NCBI GenBank assembly: GCA_017547865.1
Contig: JAFYOA010000222.1
Location: 1-5,742, forward strand
Source of the DNA: Clostridia bacterium
GTDB lineage: Bacteria > Bacillota_A > Clostridia > Oscillospirales > Acutalibacteraceae
DNA length: 5,742 nucleotides
Reading direction: 5' to 3'
The position numbers and the translations under genes were made by a program. Under the pieces are notes generated by a model. The model was not told where the DNA came from, did not search any database, and saw only the letters and a list, made by a program, of their open reading frames with translations. Below, piece after piece: positions 1 through 4,864 of the stretch (position 1 is its first letter; every line of letters begins with the position of its first letter).

Positions 1-230
1 AAATCGTCACGTCCGCCAAGCGCAAGCACATCCTTCGCCTCGCATCCGACCGCAGCGGCGTCACGATAGCGGTAGATCAGGTCATACATCTCAAGCGCCT
101 GAAACTCCTTGCGCCGCGACGCATGCTTGTCTTTCTTGCCGTCCTTACAGATATCGCGGGCACAGCGAAACAACGGCGTAGCGGCCCACGCACAGCCATC
201 CTCGGCGGTCAGCGCCACCCGGACTCCCGC
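1..230 (-). CDS. Unrecognised partial reading frame, cut by left edge
   Basis: I do not recognise this protein. The minus-strand frame with codons at positions 3-5, 6-8 and so on is open from the left edge to beyond 230. It has protein-like composition: a Cys/Lys/Arg-rich stretch (CARDICKDGKKDKHASRR), then an apparently amphipathic helix (KEFQALEMYDLIYRYRDAAA), then GCEAKDVLALGGRDD at the edge. The C-terminus is outside the window. The N-terminus is unclear: an in-frame ATG at 239 lies inside DNA homologous to the downstream DUF4190 paralogue, where the same antisense reading recurs, so true coding sequence probably ends somewhere between 165 and 225. No ribosome site supports a start. The plus-strand frame over the same bases (codons also from 3-5) is open too but less protein-like. 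A phage or other mobile-element gene is possible, but this is only a guess from style. Confidence 0.35.
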
Positions 231-522
231 CTTTGCCATCACTTCCATGTGCTGCGGTATCGCTTCCATCGTTCTGTGCTGCTTTGGTATTCTCGGTCTC
301 GCCGCCGGCATCTGCGCCGTTGTGTTCGGCATCCTCTCCATGAAGAAGGAAGCCCCCAATGGTAAGGGCATGGCTCTCGCCGGTCTCATCTGCGGCGGTA
401 TCGGCCTGGTTCTCACTCTCGTCGTGTGGATTTCCTCCTGCGTCTGCACCGGTTGCCTGGGCGCTGGCTCCGATTTCCTCCTGGCTGAAATGATGGAAGA
501 ACTCATGTACGAGTTCTATTGA
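109..522 (+). CDS. DUF4190 family small membrane protein, 5' end apparently lost
   Basis: From residue 40 (TPAFAITSMCCG, base 226 onward) this matches the downstream paralogue and the DUF4190 pattern: a first hydrophobic segment (about residues 41-76), a short polar loop with the signature NGKGMALAGLICGG (residues 84-97), a second hydrophobic segment (about 88-110) and an acidic tail (EMMEELMYEFY). A protein with two membrane segments is expected; the function of the family is unknown. The start is the problem. The only in-frame candidates upstream are TTG codons at 109, 127 and 136, none with a ribosome site, and the frame has stops just before 109. Residues 1-20 look like noise. Residues 21-39 (NNGVAAHAQPSSAVSATRT) could be a remnant of the Pro/Gln-rich tail seen in the paralogue. 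The gene is probably a 5'-truncated or fused copy, or the join is an assembly artefact. The stop at 520 is certain. Confidence 0.6.
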   Translation: MRRDACLSFLPSLQISRAQRNNGVAAHAQPSSAVSATRTPAFAITSMCCGIASIVLCCFGILGLAAGICAVVFGILSMKKEAPNGKGMALAGLICGGIGLVLTLVVWISSCVCTGCLGAGSDFLLAEMMEELMYEFY

Positions 523-558
523 TCTCTGCTGTAACATAAGCGGAGCTTACCTATTCTC

Positions 559-930
559 ATGAACGGCTATAACAATCAGCCATTCCGGCAGCCTGTGTCT
601 CCCCCACCGGAAACACCAAAAAAGAAGATTCCCGGCTTTGCCATTACTTCTCTGTGCTGCGGTATTGCTTCCATCGTTCTGTGCTGCTTCAATTTCATCG
701 GTGTTATCTTCGGCATTTGCGCTGTGGTATCCGGTATCATCTCTATGGTGCGGGAAAATCCCAACGGCAAAGGCATGGCGGTCTCCGGTCTCATTTGCGG
801 CGGCGTCGGCCTCTTCTTCACCGTGGTGGTCTGGTTCTCTTCCATGGCTTTTACCGGCTGTGTAAGCGCCGGTACCAGCTACGTCATCGGCGAGGTCGTC
901 AATCAGGTTATGGGTGGATTTGGCCTGTAA
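559..930 (+). CDS. DUF4190 family small membrane protein
   Basis: This 123-residue protein has a Pro/Gln/Asn-rich tail, probably cytoplasmic (residues 1-25, MNGYNNQPFRQPVSPPPETP then KKK), a first hydrophobic segment (about 27-62, rich in Gly, Cys, Ile), a loop ending in the DUF4190 signature NGKGMAVSGLICGG (74-87), a second hydrophobic segment (about 82-102) and a short tail ending GGFGL. Two membrane helices in the cytoplasmic membrane are likely; the role of the family is not known. ATG at 559 is the only reasonable start, because the frame has a TAA at 532. The ribosome site is weak: CGGAG at 541-545 lies 13 bases before the ATG. The gene follows a close paralogue in the same frame with a 36-base gap, so the two are probably co-transcribed. 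A strong terminator follows 14 bases after the stop. Confidence 0.85.
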   Translation: MNGYNNQPFRQPVSPPPETPKKKIPGFAITSLCCGIASIVLCCFNFIGVIFGICAVVSGIISMVRENPNGKGMAVSGLICGGVGLFFTVVVWFSSMAFTGCVSAGTSYVIGEVVNQVMGGFGL

Positions 931-944
931 TTTCAACACAAAGC

Positions 945-977
945 AAAAACCTGTCTCTTTTTGAGGCAGGTTTTTTT
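945..977 (+). terminator. Rho-independent terminator of the DUF4190 pair
   Basis: Stem CCTGTCTC (950-957) pairs with GAGGCAGG (963-970) with one G-T wobble and a five-T loop. An A-run precedes it and seven Ts follow (971-977). It lies 14 bases past the TAA of the second DUF4190 gene. Confidence 0.9.
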
Positions 978-997
978 GTTAAACCAAGGTAAAAATG

Positions 998-1035
998 AAA
1001 ATGCGCCTGCCCCAAAACGGAGCAGACGCCATTTT
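998..1035 (-). terminator. Terminator hairpin of the GH88 gene, possibly bidirectional
   Basis: Arms 998-1013 and 1019-1035 pair through AAAATGCG..CTG and CAG..CGC..ATTTT, with two mismatches and one bulged base, around a five-base loop. On the minus strand the 3' arm runs into a T-rich stretch (complement of 991-1001). On the plus strand six Ts follow at 1032-1037, so it may work both ways between the convergent units. It lies about 90 bases past the GH88 stop. Confidence 0.75.
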
Positions 1036-1106
1036 TTATCGTTTGGATAAAGCTCATTCCGCGGCCGCTTACTTTAAATCATATCAAAGCAACTCCGCGA
1101 TTTGTC

Positions 1107-1123
1107 AGCGGACACTGTCCGCT
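1107..1123. repeat. Perfect 17-base palindrome at the GH88 stop codon
   Basis: AGCGGACA and TGTCCGCT flank a single central C. The right arm touches the last base of the GH88 stop codon. As RNA it would form a 6-bp stem with a 5-base loop directly after the coding region. No T-run follows, so it is not itself a terminator. It may be a 3'-end stabilising hairpin or a protein site. Confidence 0.6.
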
Positions 1124-2256
1124 TACCAGATGAAGAAATCCTTGTCCTGCATACGCAGCAGGGCTTCCACCATAAAGTAATCACCGTAAATGATGGGCAC
1201 GTGGATTTCATCCGGGCCGCGGTGGTAGGCAACGGTGCCGCCGCCCAGAATACCATCTTCTTCCATGTTCCAGTTGCAGAACTTCTCCATGGTGGCTTTC
1301 ACCATGTTCACGGCACCGTTCTCGTACAGTGCCTTTTCAAATTCCGGCACATGCTTGGCAATTTCCAGCATGCCGCAGGCGGCGCACATGGCGGCAGTGG
1401 AATCATACAGCACCGGCTCGGCAGGGGCGCGGAAGTCGCACAGCGGGATGTTGCCGGTCTGGGCAACGTTGGCTAGGAAATAATGGGCAACAGCTTTGGC
1501 AGCATCCAGGTAGCGCTTTTCGCCGGTATGCTTGTAAGAAATGGCGTAGCCGTAAATGGCCCATGCATGGCCGCGGCTCCAGGCGCCCTCCGGGCTGTAA
1601 CCCTGGCAATCCGGGTACCATTCGGTCTCGCCGTTCTCGGTGTTAAAGGCCACAATGTGGTAGCTGGAGCCATCCGGGCGCAGAACGTCCGTCAGGCACT
1701 TGTCGGCGTGGTGCATGGCAACCTGCTTGTAGCGGGGGTCGCCGGTCTGCTCGTAAGCCCAGTACAGCAAAGAAAGGTTCATCATGCAGTCGATGATCAC
1801 CCAGCCGGGACGATCGATGCCGTTCCAGGCGCGGATGAAACGACCATCCGGATTGTAGCGGCCGGCCAGCAGATTGGCAGCATGCAGGGCACGGGTCTGG
1901 GCATCTTCATCGCCGGTCAAATGGTAATTGGCGGCACCCAGGTGCATCCACAAAAAACCAAGGTCGTGGCTCATTTTAATGCCGATGCGCAGGGCATCCT
2001 CCATGCGGTTCTCAATGGCCCGGGCAGTTTCCTTGTATTTTTCCTTGCCCGTGGCGTTATAGGCCTGCCACAGGGCACCGGCCCAAAAACCGTTGGTCCA
2101 GCCGCTGAGATTCACAGCACCGCGGTCGGTGTATTTTCCGTTTTCCGGAATGTAAGGGATCATATCGCCCAGGCGGTCCACCTCGGCAGAAAGTTTTTCT
2201 TCCACTTTTGCCCAGGCCTGTTCCAGCCAGGCGGCATTTTCGGCATTCAGTTTCAT
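1123..2256 (-). CDS. ugl: GH88 unsaturated glucuronyl hydrolase
   Basis: A predicted cytosolic enzyme that hydrolyses the Delta-4,5-unsaturated uronic acid from disaccharides released by polysaccharide lyases. At 377 residues it has the length I recall for Bacillus sp. GL1 UGL. Family features in order: SGWTNGFWAGALW (51-63), SHDLGFLW (96-103, Asp98), PGWVIIDCMMNLSLLYWA (150-167, Asp156), His200, Gln218, GAWSRGHAWAIYGY (224-237), DSTAAMCAACGMLEIA (285-300) and IIYGDYFMVEAL (355-366). Asp98 and Asp156 correspond by position and context to the Asp88/Asp149 catalytic pair of GL1 UGL. No signal peptide is seen. The ATG at 2256 follows GGGAGGA with a seven-base gap. A longer reading from 2316 is rejected because that ATG lies inside the -10 box. 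No lyase or transporter is nearby, so the natural substrate (glycosaminoglycan, gellan-type or other) cannot be assigned. Confidence 0.93.
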   Translation of the reverse strand: MKLNAENAAWLEQAWAKVEEKLSAEVDRLGDMIPYIPENGKYTDRGAVNLSGWTNGFWAGALWQAYNATGKEKYKETARAIENRMEDALRIGIKMSHDLGFLWMHLGAANYHLTGDEDAQTRALHAANLLAGRYNPDGRFIRAWNGIDRPGWVIIDCMMNLSLLYWAYEQTGDPRYKQVAMHHADKCLTDVLRPDGSSYHIVAFNTENGETEWYPDCQGYSPEGAWSRGHAWAIYGYAISYKHTGEKRYLDAAKAVAHYFLANVAQTGNIPLCDFRAPAEPVLYDSTAAMCAACGMLEIAKHVPEFEKALYENGAVNMVKATMEKFCNWNMEEDGILGGGTVAYHRGPDEIHVPIIYGDYFMVEALLRMQDKDFFIW

Positions 2257-2263
2257 ATCTTGT

Positions 2264-2270
2264 TCCTCCC
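2264..2270 (-). promoter_or_regulatory. Ribosome binding site that fixes the GH88 start
   Basis: GGGAGGA on the minus strand, seven bases before the ATG at 2256. It decides between this start and the 20-residue longer reading that begins at 2316. Confidence 0.9.
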
Positions 2271-2314
2271 AGTTCGTTTTGCATTCAAAAGGCAGCGAAG
2301 TTCTCGCCGCCCTC

Positions 2315-2343
2315 ATTATAGCCTATCTGCCTGCAAAAAGCCA
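2315..2343 (-). promoter_or_regulatory. Candidate promoter of the GH88 gene
   Basis: The minus strand carries a consensus -10, TATAAT (2315-2320). With a 17-base spacer the -35 position reads TGGCTT (2338-2343), a poor match, so an activator may be needed. Transcription would begin near 2308, giving a leader of about 50 bases. The upstream gene's terminator (2377-2416) lies just before it, so GH88 is its own unit. Confidence 0.65.
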
Positions 2344-2376
2344 CCCCTTTTTCATAAACAGAGCAGTTCTTCGCAA

Positions 2377-2416
2377 CAAAAAAGAAAAGGGAAACACCCG
2401 CGGCATTTCCCTTTTT
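2377..2416 (-). terminator. Rho-independent terminator of the aldo/keto reductase gene
   Basis: On the minus strand AAAAGGGAAA (2415-2406) pairs perfectly with TTTCCCTTTT (2394-2385) around an 11-base GC-rich loop, followed by CTTTTTTG. The stem begins about 10 bases after the reductase stop codon. Confidence 0.9.
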
Positions 2417-2424
2417 AAAATCAT

Positions 2425-3423
2425 TTACACAATGGGCGCAATTTTATCAATAGCGGCCAGTTCTTCCGCGGTGAACGGTTCGCAGGAGAAGATCTCCGCG
2501 TTTTCCTTCACCTGATCCGGCTTGGAAGCACCGATGAGCACACTGGTGATACCCTTTTTCTGCAGTACCCACAACAGAGCCATCTGCGCCAGGGTCATGT
2601 GCTTGCTCTGGGCAATTTCGTTCAAAGCGCGGATCTGTGCCAGCTTTTCATCGGTGATCTGCGCCGGCTTCAAAAAGCCGCCCTTGGCCGCGCGGCTGTC
2701 CGCCGGAATTCCCTGCAGATACTTATCGGAAAGCATGCCCTGTGCCAGCGGGCTGAACGCGATAACGCCAAATCCCCAATCCGCTGCCAGATCCAGCAGA
2801 CCGTCAGCCTCCACGTGGCGGTCCAGCATGCTGATACGCACCTGGTTCAGCACAAAGGGGCAGCGCAGTTCGTTCAGAATCGAAACCGCCTTGCGGGTGG
2901 TCTCGCTGTCGTAGTTGGAAATGCCCGCATACAGAGCCTTGCCGCTCTTCACGGCCTGGTCCAGTGCCAGCATACTTTCTTCCAGGGGCGTGTTCTTATC
3001 CATGCGGTGATGGTAGAAAACATCCACATAATCCAGGCCCATGCGCTTCAGGCTGGCATCCAGGCTGGAAAGCAGATACTTGCGGCTGCCGCCGTCGCCG
3101 TAGGGGCCGTCCCACATTTTATAGCCCGCCTTGGTGCTGATGACCAGCTCATCCCGCAGGCCGGCAAAGTCGGTCTTCAAAATGCGGTTAAAGTTTTCTT
3201 CGGCGCTGCCGGGCAGCGGGCCGTAATTGTTGGCCAGGTCAAAATGAGTAATGCCATTGTCAAAGGCCGTGCGGCACATGGCACGCATATTATCAAAATC
3301 ATCGTTGGTACCAAAGTTGTGCCACAGGCCCAACGAGACCCCGGGCAACTGCAGGCCGGTGCGTCCGCAGCGATAGTACGGGATCTTCTCGTATCTTTTT
3401 TCATCGGGAATATACTTTTCCAT
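2425..3423 (-). CDS. gpr: Aldo/keto reductase, YghZ/Gpr-like (L-glyceraldehyde 3-phosphate reductase type)
   Basis: A 332-residue cytosolic (beta/alpha)8-barrel oxidoreductase, expected to use NADPH. It closely resembles E. coli YghZ/Gpr as I remember it: LSLGLWHNFG-type N-terminus (here SLGLWHNFG, 30-38), THFDLANNYGPLPGSAEENF (59-78), ISTKAGYKMWDGPYGDGGSR (95-114), KRMGLDYVDVFYHHR (126-140), FSPLAQGMLSDKYL (about 224-237) and the cofactor-phosphate region TSVLIGASKPDQVKEN near the C-terminus. The catalytic tetrad is Asp62, Tyr67, Lys98 and His139. The E. coli enzyme reduces L-glyceraldehyde 3-phosphate and methylglyoxal; the same role here is inferred. ATG at 3423 follows GGAGG (3431-3435) with a seven-base gap. 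It has its own promoter and terminator. Exact substrate is uncertain, since related AKRs also act on other aldehydes. Confidence 0.9.
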   Translation of the reverse strand: MEKYIPDEKRYEKIPYYRCGRTGLQLPGVSLGLWHNFGTNDDFDNMRAMCRTAFDNGITHFDLANNYGPLPGSAEENFNRILKTDFAGLRDELVISTKAGYKMWDGPYGDGGSRKYLLSSLDASLKRMGLDYVDVFYHHRMDKNTPLEESMLALDQAVKSGKALYAGISNYDSETTRKAVSILNELRCPFVLNQVRISMLDRHVEADGLLDLAADWGFGVIAFSPLAQGMLSDKYLQGIPADSRAAKGGFLKPAQITDEKLAQIRALNEIAQSKHMTLAQMALLWVLQKKGITSVLIGASKPDQVKENAEIFSCEPFTAEELAAIDKIAPIV

Positions 3424-3464
3424 GTTTGCGCCTCCGTTGATTAAGTACGTGCTTTGTCTTTATT

Positions 3465-3493
3465 ATTGTAAATAAAATTCCGTTAAAGCGCAA
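3465..3493 (-). promoter_or_regulatory. Candidate promoter of the aldo/keto reductase gene
   Basis: On the minus strand TTGCGC (3488-3493, 3 of 6 to consensus) and TACAAT (3465-3470, 5 of 6) are separated by exactly 17 bases. Transcription would start near 3458, about 35 bases before the ATG. The weak -35 fits an activated promoter. Confidence 0.65.
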
Positions 3494-3501
3494 GTACGTT
3501 G

Positions 3502-3532
3502 GCACACACTCCAGTAGTCTTTGCACACATTC
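3502..3532 (-). repeat. Two 10-base direct repeats, 21-bp period, upstream of the reductase promoter
   Basis: On the minus strand GAATGTGTGC (3523-3532) and GAGTGTGTGC (3502-3511) differ at one base and are exactly 21 bp apart. The nearer copy ends nine bases before the -35. Two same-face half-sites at this position are the layout of AraC-family activator sites. The activator is not in the window, so the role is inferred. Confidence 0.5.
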
Positions 3533-3729
3533 GTTTGCATTTTCCGCAACACCGCACCATATTTTTGTTCAGTAACCCATCGGCATAACCATCAAATTTA
3601 TAATCATTCCTCTGTATTGCACATCAAAATCAAAAAAATCCCGGTATCACACCGCAAACCACGCATATACGCAAGATTATTTCTATATTCCGGGCACACA
3701 TTTTTTTGAACATACCACACGTTTTTTGC
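3533..3729. other. AT-rich intergenic stretch with no supported gene
   Basis: This region lies between the rubrerythrin terminator and the reductase control region. Reading frames here are short, lack ribosome sites and have implausible composition (for example 3521-3709 plus). Another GCACACA lies at 3694-3700. On the minus strand a short CCCGG (3690-3694) could pair with CCGGG (3640-3644) ahead of seven Ts, but the stem is too short and distant to call a terminator or RNA gene. Confidence 0.6.
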
Positions 3730-3761
3730 AAAAAAGCAGAGCCGGAAAGATCCGACTCTGC
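3730..3761 (-). terminator. Rho-independent terminator of the rubredoxin-rubrerythrin operon
   Basis: On the minus strand GCAGAGTCGG (3761-3752) pairs with CCGGCTCTGC (3745-3736), with one wobble and a six-base loop, followed by six Ts (3735-3730). It lies about 40 bases past the rubrerythrin stop. Confidence 0.93.
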
Positions 3762-3800
3762 TCCTCATTTATGAAGTGTGTGTCTTTGGCACTTGTACTC

Positions 3801-4340
3801 TTAGTAGTTTTCTTCGCGTACTTCAAAGTAGCTCTGGGGATGAGCGCACACGGGGCACACGGCGGGGGCCTTTTTGCCGATGACCAGGTGACCGCAGTTG
3901 CGGCATTCCCACATGGTCTCTTCAGCCTTGGCAAACACAGCCTGCATCTCCACGTTGTTGAGCAGCTTCAGGTAACGCTCTTCGTGGCTCTTTTCAATGG
4001 CAGCCACCATACGGAACTTGGCAGCCAGAGCGGTGAAGCCTTCTTCTTCGGCATCCTTGGCAAACTGAGCGTACATATCGGTCCACTCATAGTTTTCGCC
4101 TTCGGCAGCGTGCTTCAGGTTGGCGGCGGTGTCACCCAGCTCGCCCAGTTCCTTAAACCACATTTTTGCATGTTCTTTTTCGTTGTCTGCGGTCTTCTGG
4201 AAGAGAGCAGCAATCTGCTCGTAGCCTTCCTTCTTAGCCACAGAGGCAAAGTAGGTATACTTGTTTCTGGCCTGGCTTTCGCCGGCAAAAGCGTCTCTCA
4301 GATTCTGTTCGGTTTTGGTGCCTTTCAGTTCGGGTTTCAT
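3801..4340 (-). CDS. rbr: Rubrerythrin
   Basis: A 179-residue cytosolic peroxide-reducing protein of anaerobes: an N-terminal four-helix diiron domain (about 1-138) followed by a C-terminal rubredoxin-like iron domain. The start reads [14 protein letters not shown], then [12 protein letters not shown] (Glu21), DNEKEHAK (Glu54, His57), [10 protein letters not shown] (Glu85, Asp88) and [10 protein letters not shown] (Glu116, His119). The iron-binding cysteines are Cys146-x2-Cys149 and Cys162-x2-Cys165. Compared from memory with Desulfovibrio vulgaris rubrerythrin, Asp88 stands where that protein has the redox-switching Glu97; I believe this is common in clostridial forms. ATG at 4340 follows GGAGGAA with a six-base gap, so a 16-residue longer reading from 4388 is rejected. 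It lies 75 bases after rubredoxin with no terminator between, and the two are probably co-transcribed. The partner rubredoxin likely supplies electrons. Confidence 0.96.
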   Translation of the reverse strand: MKPELKGTKTEQNLRDAFAGESQARNKYTYFASVAKKEGYEQIAALFQKTADNEKEHAKMWFKELGELGDTAANLKHAAEGENYEWTDMYAQFAKDAEEEGFTALAAKFRMVAAIEKSHEERYLKLLNNVEMQAVFAKAEETMWECRNCGHLVIGKKAPAVCPVCAHPQSYFEVREENY

Positions 4341-4415
4341 GTTAATTTCCTCCAATACAATTTTTATTTTTGGCAGATGACGATTCATCTTACCTTTGAT
4401 TCTGAATGGTTTATT

Positions 4416-4574
4416 TTATGCTTCAGAGAACATATCTTTGCCTACGCCGCACAGGGGGCAGACAAAATCTTCGGGAAGGTCTTCAAACTTCGTGCCGGGA
4501 GCAATGCCGTTGTCCGGATCGCCCAGAGCTTCGTCGTATTCCCAACCGCAAACGTCACACACATGTTTCTTCAT
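4416..4574 (-). CDS. rub: Rubredoxin
   Basis: A 52-residue one-iron electron carrier of standard family length. Iron is held by Cys6-x2-Cys9 ([19 protein letters not shown]) and Cys39-x2-Cys42 ([13 protein letters not shown]). The central [12 protein letters not shown] is typical. ATG at 4574 is chosen because AGGAGGA (4581-4587) lies six bases before it; an 11-residue longer reading from 4607 has no such site and would run through the leader hairpin. It is the first gene of the operon, with rubrerythrin 75 bases downstream, and would pass electrons to rubrerythrin or other peroxide- and oxygen-reducing enzymes in the cytosol. Regulation is probably through the strong promoter at 4671-4699 and the AT-rich dyad beside it. 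Confidence 0.97.
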   Translation of the reverse strand: MKKHVCDVCGWEYDEALGDPDNGIAPGTKFEDLPEDFVCPLCGVGKDMFSEA

Positions 4575-4588
4575 AATTGTTCCTCCTT

Positions 4589-4603
4589 CTGCACCGAGTG
4601 CAG
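4589..4603 (-). other. Perfect leader hairpin touching the rubredoxin ribosome site
   Basis: CTGCAC and GTGCAG form a perfect 6-bp stem with a three-base loop in the transcript, ending one or two bases before the AGGAGGA of rubredoxin. A second, imperfect stem (4634-4640 with 4651-4657) lies earlier in the same leader of about 90 bases. It may protect the 5' end or tune translation; no known riboswitch is recognised. Confidence 0.55.
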
Positions 4604-4670
4604 CCACTTATATTTTGTATTTTATTCTGCCCCGGGGGTGTTTTATTTATCACTCCCTTAGGACATTTAC

Positions 4671-4699
4671 ATCATAGCACAACCTTTTTCGTTTGTCAA
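4671..4699 (-). promoter_or_regulatory. Strong promoter of the rubredoxin-rubrerythrin operon
   Basis: On the minus strand TTGACA (4694-4699, perfect) and TATGAT (4671-4676, 5 of 6) are 17 bases apart, with TGC directly before the -10 (extended -10). Transcription would begin near 4664. The upstream DNA is very AT-rich and could act as an UP element. Confidence 0.92.
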
Positions 4700-4707
4700 T
4701 ATAAAAA

Positions 4708-4722
4708 TGATAATTATTTTTA
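4708..4722. promoter_or_regulatory. Possible Fur/PerR-type operator
   Basis: TGATAAT-T-ATTTTTA on the plus strand matches the 7-1-7 Fur-family dyad (TGATAAT-n-ATTATCA) at 12 of 14 positions. It lies about nine bases upstream of the -35 of the rubredoxin operon. Rubrerythrin genes are known PerR targets in some clostridia, so PerR is the natural candidate. Because the region is AT-rich, a chance match is possible. Confidence 0.4.
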
Positions 4723-4790
4723 TTTTATTCCTACCTTTATTCTCCTCTGCTTTTATCTTACACCCGGCCGCAGGCGCCGTCAATAGGCAC

Positions 4791-4827
4791 AAAATAAAAG
4801 ACTCCCGGCAAAACAAGCAGCCGGGAG
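4791..4827 (-). terminator. Rho-independent terminator of the GH5-like gene
   Basis: On the minus strand CTCCCGGC (4827-4820) pairs perfectly with GCCGGGAG (4809-4802) around a 10-base loop, followed by TCTTTTATTTTG. It lies about 38 bases past the stop and ahead of the rubredoxin promoter. Confidence 0.9.
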
Positions 4828-4864
4828 CCAAAGCATATTCTGATCCCATGTAAAAAAGAGCCGG

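Noticed and set aside
145..537. 130-residue minus-strand frame opposite the first DUF4190 gene (and the similar one at 547-939)
   Set aside because: Both are antisense shadows of the paralogous genes; their mutual similarity follows from the similarity of the real genes. No ribosome site.
1483..2418. 311-residue plus-strand frame opposite GH88
   Set aside because: Shadow of the GH88 coding region, which has family motifs, promoter, ribosome site and terminator. The frame runs through the terminator of the reductase gene.
2599..3444. 281-residue plus-strand frame opposite the aldo/keto reductase
   Set aside because: Shadow of a clear reductase with its full catalytic tetrad; composition is repetitive Ala/Val/Gln without domains.
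3632..3694. Possible small structured RNA on the minus strand, CCCGG...CCGGG followed by seven Ts
   Set aside because: The closing stem is only 5 bp across about 45 bases, there is no promoter, and the region is AT-rich, so a chance pairing is likely.
3521..3709. 62-residue plus-strand frame in the AT-rich intergenic region
   Set aside because: No ribosome site, His/Tyr/Arg-rich random-looking composition, and it overlaps the putative regulatory repeats.
4376..4389. Small GATGA/TCATC hairpin between rubredoxin and rubrerythrin
   Set aside because: Only 5 bp and no T-run, so it is not a terminator; it does not argue against co-transcription.
3726..4661. 311-residue plus-strand frame opposite rubrerythrin and rubredoxin
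   Set aside because: Covers a terminator, two certain genes and their leader; hydrophobic stretches come from reading the helices antisense.
4667..4849. 60-residue minus-strand frame upstream of rubredoxin
   Set aside because: It runs through the GH5-like terminator, the AT-rich operator region and the rubredoxin promoter; no ribosome site.
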